NCBI RefSeq assembly: GCF_937890665.1 | Contig: NZ_CALADU010000280.1 | Location: 1-8,544 of the forward strand | Origin: an uncultured Subdoligranulum sp. | Lineage (GTDB): Bacteria > Bacillota_A > Clostridia > Oscillospirales > Ruminococcaceae | DNA: 8,544 nucleotides | Direction: 5' to 3' | Made by a program: the position numbers and the translations under genes | Notes under the pieces: generated by a model | Database searches by the model: none | What the model was told of the DNA's origin: nothing | Seen by the model: only the letters and a program-made list of their open reading frames with translations | In this document: in pieces, positions 1-5,083 of the stretch | Numbering within the stretch: position 1 is the first letter of the stretch | Layout: every line of letters begins with the position of its first letter

Positions 1-66
1 TCCACCCAGACCCATGGCGGCATCAACAGCGTGGTGCCGGAAGCCGAGGTGCGCAGGGTGCTGTAA
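1..66 (+). CDS. 3' end of an unidentified gene
   Basis: Reading from base 1 gives 21 codons and then TAA at 64-66. The peptide tail contains HGGINSVVPEAEVRRVL. It is hydrophilic, without a membrane helix, and looks like the C-terminus of a soluble protein. The frame is supported by the stop lying about 100 bases before a strong terminator in the same direction. I do not recognise the family from so short a tail. Everything upstream lies outside the window, so no function can be assigned. Confidence 0.6.
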   Translation, partial: STQTHGGINSVVPEAEVRRVL

Positions 67-115
67 AACCATCCTGTGGTGCGGTCCCGGAGGCCGCCAA
101 TCATACCGAAGAACA

Positions 116-157
116 GGTCTGCAGAACGGCGTGAAACCGTTGGCGGAATTTCAGACC
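116..157 (+). other. Nested inverted repeat in the 3' spacer before the terminator
   Basis: GGTCTG (116-121) is complementary to CAGACC (152-157). Inside it, AACGG (125-129) pairs with CCGTT (137-141). The result would be a two-level hairpin in the 3' untranslated region of the gene ending at 66, just before the terminator. No T-tract follows it, so it is not itself a terminator. It could be an mRNA 3'-end stabiliser or chance; no known RNA family was recognised. Confidence 0.3.
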
Positions 158-167
158 GAACATCCCA

Positions 168-216
168 AAAAGGCAGCGGAAAAAAGGAAGTACATCCTTT
201 TTTTTCGCTGCCTTTT
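168..216. terminator. Bidirectional intrinsic terminator between convergent genes
   Basis: An 11-bp perfect stem (168-178 with 206-216, core GGCAGCG/CGCTGCC) continues into an A-run facing a T-run and GGA/TCC (186-188 with 195-197), with a loop of about 6 bases. Both outer edges are A/T-rich, so U-tracts form in either direction. It lies 101 bases after the stop of the plus-strand gene ending at 66 and 10 bases after the stop of the minus-strand antiporter, so it can serve both converging transcripts. Confidence 0.9.
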
Positions 217-226
217 GTTGTGGGGG

Positions 227-1534
227 TTATCGGCTGCCGGACTTTTCATTTGCCATTGCCGGGCGTCTGCCGTTGGGGTGGATCGTGGGCGGCAGGGCAT
301 CTTGGCTCTGGCTCGCAGGACGGTCCAATTCTCCCGCCCATTCAAAGCCCTTTTTCGCGGTGATGACGGCGATCACTTCATTGATCACCGCCGCCGCGGC
401 AATCGTCCCTTGAAGGATTTGGGCGCATTCAGGGGTCGGACCCGTCAAAACGGAAACGGCAATGCCGGTAAATACCAGCGAAACTCCCGAGTGGGGGAGA
501 AGCGTCAGGCCGAGATATTTTTTCACGGTTTCGGGGCAGTGGGTGAGGCTTGCCCCCAAATAAGCGCCGAAATACTTGCCGGCGGCCCTTGCCAGAATAT
601 AAATGGCTGTGAACAGGCCGGCGCCCAGAATCAAGTGGTAGTCCAACGGTGCCCCCAGATTCAAGATCACGACAATCATGGAGATGCCCAAAATGGGATT
701 GAAGCTCGCCATGATCTGTGCCAGCCGTGCTTCAGAAACCATATTGGAGAAGGTGGCCGAAAAAGCCATGCCGATCAGCATGAAATTCAGAACAGGGCGC
801 GGCAGTACCCATGTGTTAAAGAGAAATCCGACACCGGAAGCCACCAGAATCATGGCGATCAGCAGCATCAGCGTGACCGATCGGCTCCGCTCTTTTTTCA
901 GCACCAAACCAGCCGCCAGCCCGGTTGCCACGCCAATCAGCAGCGGCAGCAGGACAACCAGCGCGATCATATAGGCCGGCAGATCTCCCGCAGAAAGGTT
1001 TCCGGCAACCAGCGCAATGGTTATGAAAAAGACGATGCAGCCCACAATGTCATCCAAAGCAGCCATAGGGATCAGCGTCTGGGTAACGGGGCCGGTGGTC
1101 TTGAATTCCCGAACGATGGATAAGGCCGGTGCCGGCGCTGTCGCAAGGGCGATTCCGCCAAAGATGAACGCCAAATAAAGCGGAATGTGGGAGAGGGAGA
1201 ATACAATGCCAAAGACCAGCGATACGACCAGAAACGTCCCTAGCGATTGCGTTAAGGTCGTAATTACAATGGCTTTTCCCGAACGTTTGATCTTGTTCCA
1301 GACCAGTTCGGTACCGATCATCAAACCGACGCCGCACTCAAGGATATGGACCATCGTCTGGTACCAGCGGGCATCCAAAAGCGGTTGGTCCATCAGCGAG
1401 AGGGCATGGGGGCCTAAAATCATTCCGGTGATCAGCCACCCCAAAATGGACGGCAGCTTTACCTTGGAAACGAGTTTGCCTGCAAGAAAAGCAACTCCGA
1501 TCGTAACCAATAATCTGAAAACGGACAGAAGCAT
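227..1534 (-). CDS. CPA2-type cation/proton antiporter
   Basis: 435 residues, a normal length for the membrane core of a monovalent cation/proton antiporter without the RCK/TrkA-N nucleotide-binding tail found in KefC-type proteins. About 12-13 hydrophobic segments run from residue 1 to 395, ending in a polar tail of about 40 residues. The MAALDDIVG segment places an Asp-Asp pair at 161-162 in the helix where electrogenic family members such as NapA carry the ion-binding pair. This follows the TAPAPA segment (132-137), which matches the unwound helix. RAAGK (316-320) and GLTLLPHSGVSL (342-353) are typical of the family. The start is set by AGGTGA six bases upstream (1541-1546). Probable role: Na+ or K+ exchange for H+ at the cytoplasmic membrane; the ion is not determinable. 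It lies downstream of the tetR-type gene in the same direction (147-bp gap), so TetR control is likely. Confidence 0.88.
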   Translation of the reverse strand: MLLSVFRLLVTIGVAFLAGKLVSKVKLPSILGWLITGMILGPHALSLMDQPLLDARWYQTMVHILECGVGLMIGTELVWNKIKRSGKAIVITTLTQSLGTFLVVSLVFGIVFSLSHIPLYLAFIFGGIALATAPAPALSIVREFKTTGPVTQTLIPMAALDDIVGCIVFFITIALVAGNLSAGDLPAYMIALVVLLPLLIGVATGLAAGLVLKKERSRSVTLMLLIAMILVASGVGFLFNTWVLPRPVLNFMLIGMAFSATFSNMVSEARLAQIMASFNPILGISMIVVILNLGAPLDYHLILGAGLFTAIYILARAAGKYFGAYLGASLTHCPETVKKYLGLTLLPHSGVSLVFTGIAVSVLTGPTPECAQILQGTIAAAAVINEVIAVITAKKGFEWAGELDRPASQSQDALPPTIHPNGRRPAMANEKSGSR

Positions 1535-1563
1535 TTCGCTTCACCTAGCCTTTCCCAATAGAA

Positions 1564-1581
1564 GCGGTTGCCGATAACCGC
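1564..1581. repeat. Short hairpin plus T6 upstream of the antiporter
   Basis: GCGGTT (1564-1569) pairs with AACCGC (1576-1581) around a 6-base loop, followed on the plus strand by CCC and T6 (1585-1590). In the direction of the genes (minus) the run is A6 before the hairpin, so it cannot terminate tetR transcription. It would sit in the antiporter's 5' leader about 30 bases from its start. Function unknown; possibly a leader structure or a block to antisense transcription. Confidence 0.3.
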
Positions 1582-1607
1582 CCCTTTTTTGTGGTTTGCT
1601 TGTGTTT

Positions 1608-1627
1608 GCTGCCAGTGTTTTGGCAGC
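1608..1627. promoter_or_regulatory. Palindrome in the tetR-antiporter spacer, possible operator
   Basis: GCTGCCA (1608-1614) and TGGCAGC (1621-1627) form a perfect 7-bp inverted repeat with a 6-bp spacer, extendable outward with mismatches. No T-tract follows on either strand, which argues against a terminator. It lies downstream of the candidate antiporter -10 and shares arm sequences with the inverted repeat at 1657-1676. A regulator-binding site is the simplest reading, but no protein can be assigned. Confidence 0.4.
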
Positions 1628-1649
1628 GAAGAACGCCCGCTTGGTGCCC

Positions 1650-1677
1650 CTTATGCTGCCAAAGACGGGCTTGGCAA
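1650..1677 (-). promoter_or_regulatory. Weak candidate promoter for the antiporter
   Basis: On the minus strand TTGCCA (1677-1672) and CATAAG (1655-1650) are separated by 16 bases, matching the -35 consensus at 5 of 6 and the -10 at 4 of 6. The pair nearly coincides with an inverted repeat, TGCCAA (1657-1662) and TTGGCA (1671-1676), so a regulator bound there would cover the promoter. The antiporter may instead be cotranscribed with the regulator gene; no terminator is seen between them. Confidence 0.3.
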
Positions 1678-1681
1678 CGCC

Positions 1682-2305
1682 TCAAAGGGGGGCTTTGGCA
1701 ACACCATAGAGCATGATGTCAAAAATGGCGGACAGCTTGTCTTCGTGGGCTTCGATCAGGGCGCGATAGTCGCCGCTTTGCTCGGCCTTTTTTTGAAAAT
1801 AGTTGTTGAACATTTCACTGGCGCCTAAAAAGTATTCCAGCGCCATCTCTCTTGTGACCCCGTCCCGCAAGTTCAGGCAGTTCAAAACAGCCAGATAACA
1901 TTGTCGGAAGTATGCCTCCAGCCCGCTGCGTAGCGCTGCCAGTTCTGCTTCCAAGTGCTTGGGCGGCTGCAATACGGTGTTGAAAAAAATGTTGGCGTAG
2001 TCTGGGTTTTCGTGAAAAAAGGTTTGCCGGATCATCAAAAAACTTTGTAACCCCTCTTTGGCATCCTTGATTTCAAGGGGCTGCGCCTTTAGGGCGGTGA
2101 TCATCTCGTCATAACAGGTTTTCACACAGAGCAAGTACAGCTCATCTTTGCCTTTAAAATTGTGATAGAGCAGTCCCTTGGAGATCTGCCCTGCTTCGCA
2201 AATGGTATTGATGGAGGCGGCATCGTAACTTTTGCTCCCAAATTCTTTCAGGGCCGCAGCAAGGATCCGTTCTTTGGTTTTCTGTGTCTTTTCTTCCTTT
2301 TTCAT
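1682..2305 (-). CDS. TetR/AcrR-family transcriptional regulator
   Basis: 207 residues from the chosen start. The N-terminal DNA-binding domain is typical: the helix TKERILAAALKEFG (10-23), then the helix-turn-helix ASINTICEAGQISKGLLYHNF (about 30-50), then KGKDELY. The remainder (about 60-207) is an alpha-helical ligand-binding and dimerisation domain without recognisable specificity residues. The ATG at 2305 is chosen because a perfect AGGAGG (2312-2317) sits six bases upstream. An in-frame ATG at 2338 falls at the predicted transcription start and would leave no leader. The promoter carries paired palindromes, suggesting autorepression. The antiporter downstream is the most likely target; the inducer is unknown. 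Base composition here is visibly more A/T-rich than in the neighbouring acetyltransferase. Confidence 0.9.
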   Translation of the reverse strand: MKKEEKTQKTKERILAAALKEFGSKSYDAASINTICEAGQISKGLLYHNFKGKDELYLLCVKTCYDEMITALKAQPLEIKDAKEGLQSFLMIRQTFFHENPDYANIFFNTVLQPPKHLEAELAALRSGLEAYFRQCYLAVLNCLNLRDGVTREMALEYFLGASEMFNNYFQKKAEQSGDYRALIEAHEDKLSAIFDIMLYGVAKAPL

Positions 2306-2311
2306 CCTTGA

Positions 2312-2317
2312 CCTCCT
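2312..2317 (-). promoter_or_regulatory. Ribosome binding site that fixes the TetR start
   Basis: The minus strand reads AGGAGG with a 6-base spacer to the ATG at 2305. This selects the internal methionine over the in-frame ATG at 2338. Confidence 0.85.
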
Positions 2318-2328
2318 TTGCTTGATTG

Positions 2329-2344
2329 TTGACCACATGGTCCA
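2329..2344. promoter_or_regulatory. Probable TetR operator 1, at the transcription start
   Basis: TTGACCACATGGTCCA is a 16-bp imperfect palindrome: arms TTGACC and GGTCCA, one mismatch, 4-bp spacer. It covers the predicted start point (about 2337) of the tetR transcript and touches its -10. It has the same architecture as the palindrome at 2358-2373, with a centre-to-centre distance of 29 bp. Binding by the adjacent TetR protein is inferred. Confidence 0.55.
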
Positions 2345-2373
2345 TTATAGCGAAATATAGACTGGGTAGTCAA
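2344..2373 (-). promoter_or_regulatory. Promoter of the TetR gene
   Basis: The minus strand has TTGACT (2373-2368) as -35 and a perfect TATAAT (2349-2344) as -10, separated by 18 bases. Transcription would start near 2337, giving a leader of about 32 bases that includes the AGGAGG. The -35 is embedded in one palindrome and the start site in another. Confidence 0.8.
2358..2373. promoter_or_regulatory. Probable TetR operator 2, over the -35
   Basis: TAGACTGGGTAGTCAA is a 16-bp palindrome: arms TAGACT and AGTCAA, one mismatch, 4-bp spacer. It overlaps the -35 of the tetR promoter. Compared with the reverse complement of the 2329-2344 site, 11 of 16 positions agree, including GAC, GTCAA and the end T. 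Confidence 0.5.
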
Positions 2374-2433
2374 TAAAAGAACTGTGAAATTTTCGCGGGG
2401 TCACAAAAGGGCGAAAAAAGCCGCCCGGCAGCC

Positions 2434-2462
2434 TTTACATTCGGCCGGCAATCTGCCATAAT
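2434..2462 (+). promoter_or_regulatory. Promoter of the small membrane protein-acetyltransferase operon
   Basis: TTTACA (2434-2439) and CATAAT (2457-2462) each match consensus at 5 of 6 positions, with the optimal 17-base spacing. The predicted start near 2469 leaves a leader of about 27 bases carrying GGGAGG (2482-2487). It diverges from the tetR promoter; the two -35 boxes are about 60 bp apart. Confidence 0.75.
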
Positions 2463-2495
2463 GAAGGAAAACACACCCAAAGGGAGGGAACCGTT

Positions 2496-2738
2496 ATGAA
2501 GAAACTGTTGAACTTGGCTGACCGCTACCTCCAGCAATCCGACTGGAAAACCATTGCCCTGCTCAAAACCTGCCTGTTGGCGCTGGGAATCACGCTGGGG
2601 GCGTTGGTTCCGTCCAAATACAAAAAGACCGCCGTGGCGGCGGCGCTGCCCCTCTTCTTTGTGACCTACCTGCCGCTGATGGCCAAGCTGCTTCGTCTGG
2701 CGATGGAACCGGCGGAAGGGGAGGAAGACACCCTATGA
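2496..2738 (+). CDS. Small two-helix membrane protein, hypothetical
   Basis: 80 residues. GGGAGG (2482-2487) sits eight bases upstream of the ATG. There are two hydrophobic stretches, about 19-38 (LLKTCLLALGITLGALV) and about 45-63 (AVAAALPLFFVTYLPLM), joined by a basic turn KYKK. An amphipathic N-terminus (LADRYLQQSDWKT) and an acidic tail (EPAEGEE) flank them. Positive charges in the turn suggest a hairpin with both ends outside by the positive-inside rule, though the basic N-terminus makes this uncertain. Similar short proteins are common in Clostridia, sometimes labelled as phosphate-transporter permeases without functional proof; I would not use that name. Its ATGA overlap with the acetyltransferase implies translational coupling. 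Function unknown. Confidence 0.8.
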   Translation: MKKLLNLADRYLQQSDWKTIALLKTCLLALGITLGALVPSKYKKTAVAAALPLFFVTYLPLMAKLLRLAMEPAEGEEDTL

Positions 2739-3349
2739 CCATCTTCGAGAAGATGCACAGCACTGCCCTGTATCTGCCCAACGATGACAGCATCGTGCCG
2801 GAGCAGACCCGCTGTCTGGACCGGCTCTACGACTACAACCAGACCCGCCCCACCGAGGGGGCTAAGCGGGCCGCGCTGCTGCAAGAGATGTTCGCTGAGA
2901 TCGGGTCGGGATGCTATATTGAACCGCCTTTCCATGCCAACTTCGGCGGCAAGCACGTCCATTTTGGGGACAATATCTACGCCAACTTCAACCTGACGCT
3001 GGTGGACGATACCCATATCTATGTGGGGGACTGTACGATGTTTGGCCCCAACGTGACGGTGGCCACGGCGGAACACCCCATTTTGCCGGAACTGCGGGCA
3101 CAGGGCTACCAGTACAATGCTCCGGTCCACATCGGCAAAAACTGCTGGATCGGGGCGGGGGCGATCATCCTGCCCGGCGTCACCATCGGGGACAATGTGG
3201 TGGTGGGGGCCGGCAGTGTGGTCACCAAGGACCTGCCCGACAACGTGGTGGCGGTGGGCAATCCCTGCCGGGTGCTGCGGCCGGTGGGGGAACGGGACCG
3301 GATGTACTACTTCAAGGACTGTGCCATCGACCCTGATTTGCTGCGCTGA
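2735..3349 (+). CDS. Maltose/galactoside-type O-acetyltransferase
   Basis: 204 residues, the usual length of the Maa/LacA/NodL group. Residues about 4-55 match the N-terminal helical maltose-acetyltransferase domain. Residues about 58-180 form the left-handed beta-helix of hexapeptide repeats (VHIGKNCWIGAGAIILPGVTI, then VVVGAGSVVTKDLPDNVVAVGNPCRVL). The catalytic histidine is H114 in TAEHP, equivalent to LacA H115. The enzyme transfers acetyl from acetyl-CoA to a sugar hydroxyl in the cytoplasm; the true acceptor in such bacteria is generally unknown. The start is supported by GGAGG at 2720-2724 inside the preceding gene and by the 4-base overlap, so translation is probably coupled. A strong terminator follows 11 bases after the stop. 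Confidence 0.92.
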   Translation: MTIFEKMHSTALYLPNDDSIVPEQTRCLDRLYDYNQTRPTEGAKRAALLQEMFAEIGSGCYIEPPFHANFGGKHVHFGDNIYANFNLTLVDDTHIYVGDCTMFGPNVTVATAEHPILPELRAQGYQYNAPVHIGKNCWIGAGAIILPGVTIGDNVVVGAGSVVTKDLPDNVVAVGNPCRVLRPVGERDRMYYFKDCAIDPDLLR

Positions 3350-3357
3350 ACCATACC

Positions 3358-3397
3358 AAAAAAAGCCTGCCTTCCCTTACCGGGAAGGCAGGCTTTT
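3358..3397. terminator. Bidirectional intrinsic terminator
   Basis: A perfect 16-bp stem (3361-3376 with 3382-3397, core GCCTGCCTTCCC) closes a 5-base loop (TTACC). The stem has AAAA/TTTT at its base, and seven A residues (3358-3364) provide a U7 tract for minus-strand transcripts. It lies 11 bases after the acetyltransferase stop and 24 bases after the stop of the minus-strand fusion gene, so it ends both convergent operons. Confidence 0.95.
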
Positions 3398-3421
3398 ACT
3401 TTATGGGCAAAATATGGGGGT

Positions 3422-5083
3422 TTAGTGGGTGGTCACCATATCCATAGCAAAAAGGGCGGCACCCAGCGCACCGCAGAGCTGGGCCTTGTCGCTGACCACC
3501 AGCGTGGTGCCCAGCTTTTCTTCCAGCGTCTTGACCAACCCTTCGTTTTTGGACACGCCGCCGGTCATCATGTAGCGTTCCTCACCGCCCACACGCTTGG
3601 CCAGCGCGGCAGTCTTGGAGGCTACCGCCTTGTTCAGGCCGTGGACGATGTCGTCGGTGGGCTTGTTCTGGGCGATGAGGGAAACCACTTCGGACTCGGC
3701 AAAGACGGTGCACATGCTGGAGATGGTAATATCCTCCTTGTACTTCAGACCGGCCTTGCTCATCTCGTCCAGATTCATCTCCATGGTGCGGGCCATCATC
3801 TCCAAAAAGCGGCCGGTGCCGGCGGCGCATTTGTCGTTCATGACAAAGTTCACCACAGCGCCGTTTTCATCCAGCCGGATGACCTTGCTGTCCTGCCCGC
3901 CGATGTCGATGACGGTGCGCACGCTGGGGTCCAGATAGTGGGCGCCCCGGGCATGGCAGGTGATCTCGGTAATGCTCTTGTCGCCGTCCTGAATGGCGGT
4001 GCGGCCGTAGCCGGTGGTCACGATGGCGTCGATGTCCTCCCGCTGCAAACCGGCCTGCTCCAAAGCCTGTTCCAGCGCCCGCTCGGCGCCTACGGCGGCG
4101 CCGGCACCGGTGGGCAGAATCACCCCGGTGACCATCTTTTTGTCCTTGTCCAGAATCACCACGTCGGTGCTGGTGGAACCGCTGTCAATGCCTGCAAAAT
4201 AGCCTTTTCCCATTTGGATCTCCTTCCCCTCGCAGCGGGAGGCGTCCATCCCCTCGGCAAACGCCTCCAGACGGGTCAGCAACTGACCGCTGCTCTGCAA
4301 TGTGTAGTCCGATTCGATCTTCAAAAGCGGCACGGCCACGCTCTGTTTGACCTGCGCATACTCAAAACTGTAAAAATCACAGAACTTTACCGTGTGGTAG
4401 ATGATCCCTTTCAGGTCGGGATCGTTGAAAAGCCGCTTGCGGCCTGTGTTGTCCATCATCCGCATGCAGGGCACCTGCCCCAGTAGCTCGGCGGCATACC
4501 AGTCCATCAGGGCGTCAAAGTCGGCGTCCTCGGGGGGCAGAACTTCCCCCACTGACCGGTTGTGTACACAGGTTTCGTTTTCCACGGGGTAGGGCATGGC
4601 GTTCTGCACCATCTCGAACAGTTCCTTGCCCATCCGGGCGCCCAGCACACTGATATGGGGGCCGCGGGTCTTTTCGGGGGCGTGGAAGGCTGCCCGGAAT
4701 GCCTTGGCGTCAAAGGTGGTTCCCTTGTAGGTCGCGTAGGCATTGGCCAACCCTTTCAGTTGGGCCGCCGTCCGTTGGCGGCTGCACGCGCCGCCGCTGT
4801 GCAGCATGTCCACGATATACAAAAAGTCCAGTTTGCCGCTCTCGGCCAGCACGTCGTAGACACTGCGGATCGTATCACAGCAGTTCACCAGTACCAGTTC
4901 GTGGACCTGCCCGCTGAGTACCGCTTCCAACAGCGATTTGCCGAAGCCGCAGATGTTGGAATGAGCCAGTTGGTCCGCCCGGTCAAACCCCTCCTGCATG
5001 CCGTTCAGGTTTTCACATTCCGCGCCCAGCGCGGTCAGCAGCTCAATGGGGGTGTATTTGCATACATAATAGGTCTTGTTCAT
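3422..5083 (-). CDS. Fusion: 2-hydroxyacyl-CoA dehydratase-like domain plus activator ATPase
   Basis: 553 residues with two parts. Residues 1-285 resemble a short 2-hydroxyacyl-CoA dehydratase subunit (HgdB/D-component type): VCKYTPIELL (C8), SNICGFGKSLLEA (C45), VLVNCCD (C68/C69) and KFCDFYSFEY (C235) are the cysteine-bearing motifs where such subunits bind a [4Fe-4S] cluster. Residues about 294-550 are an HgdC/BadF-type ATPase of the actin/hexokinase fold: AGIDSGSTSTDVVILD, TTGYGR, DIGGQDSK and TGGVSKNEG. Its cluster cysteines are C419 (NDKCAAGTG) and C458 (SSMCTVFAES). Their spacing of 39 equals that of the bridging-cluster cysteines in Acidaminococcus HgdC (127 and 166). Known activators inject one electron into the dehydratase on ATP hydrolysis; here the activator is covalently tied to one partner. 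The ATG overlaps the upstream TGA (ATGA), with AAGGAG seven bases before it. Substrate unknown. Confidence 0.88.
   Translation of the reverse strand: MNKTYYVCKYTPIELLTALGAECENLNGMQEGFDRADQLAHSNICGFGKSLLEAVLSGQVHELVLVNCCDTIRSVYDVLAESGKLDFLYIVDMLHSGGACSRQRTAAQLKGLANAYATYKGTTFDAKAFRAAFHAPEKTRGPHISVLGARMGKELFEMVQNAMPYPVENETCVHNRSVGEVLPPEDADFDALMDWYAAELLGQVPCMRMMDNTGRKRLFNDPDLKGIIYHTVKFCDFYSFEYAQVKQSVAVPLLKIESDYTLQSSGQLLTRLEAFAEGMDASRCEGKEIQMGKGYFAGIDSGSTSTDVVILDKDKKMVTGVILPTGAGAAVGAERALEQALEQAGLQREDIDAIVTTGYGRTAIQDGDKSITEITCHARGAHYLDPSVRTVIDIGGQDSKVIRLDENGAVVNFVMNDKCAAGTGRFLEMMARTMEMNLDEMSKAGLKYKEDITISSMCTVFAESEVVSLIAQNKPTDDIVHGLNKAVASKTAALAKRVGGEERYMMTGGVSKNEGLVKTLEEKLGTTLVVSDKAQLCGALGAALFAMDMVTTH

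Noticed and set aside
14..1123. 369-codon open frame on the plus strand
   Set aside because: It lies opposite the well-supported antiporter, has a low-complexity composition rich in Gln, Arg, His and Asp, has no recognisable domain, and runs straight through the terminator at 168-216.
2306..2338. Eleven-residue longer TetR start at 2338
   Set aside because: The ATG coincides with the predicted transcription start and has no ribosome site, while AGGAGG is ideally placed for the ATG at 2305.
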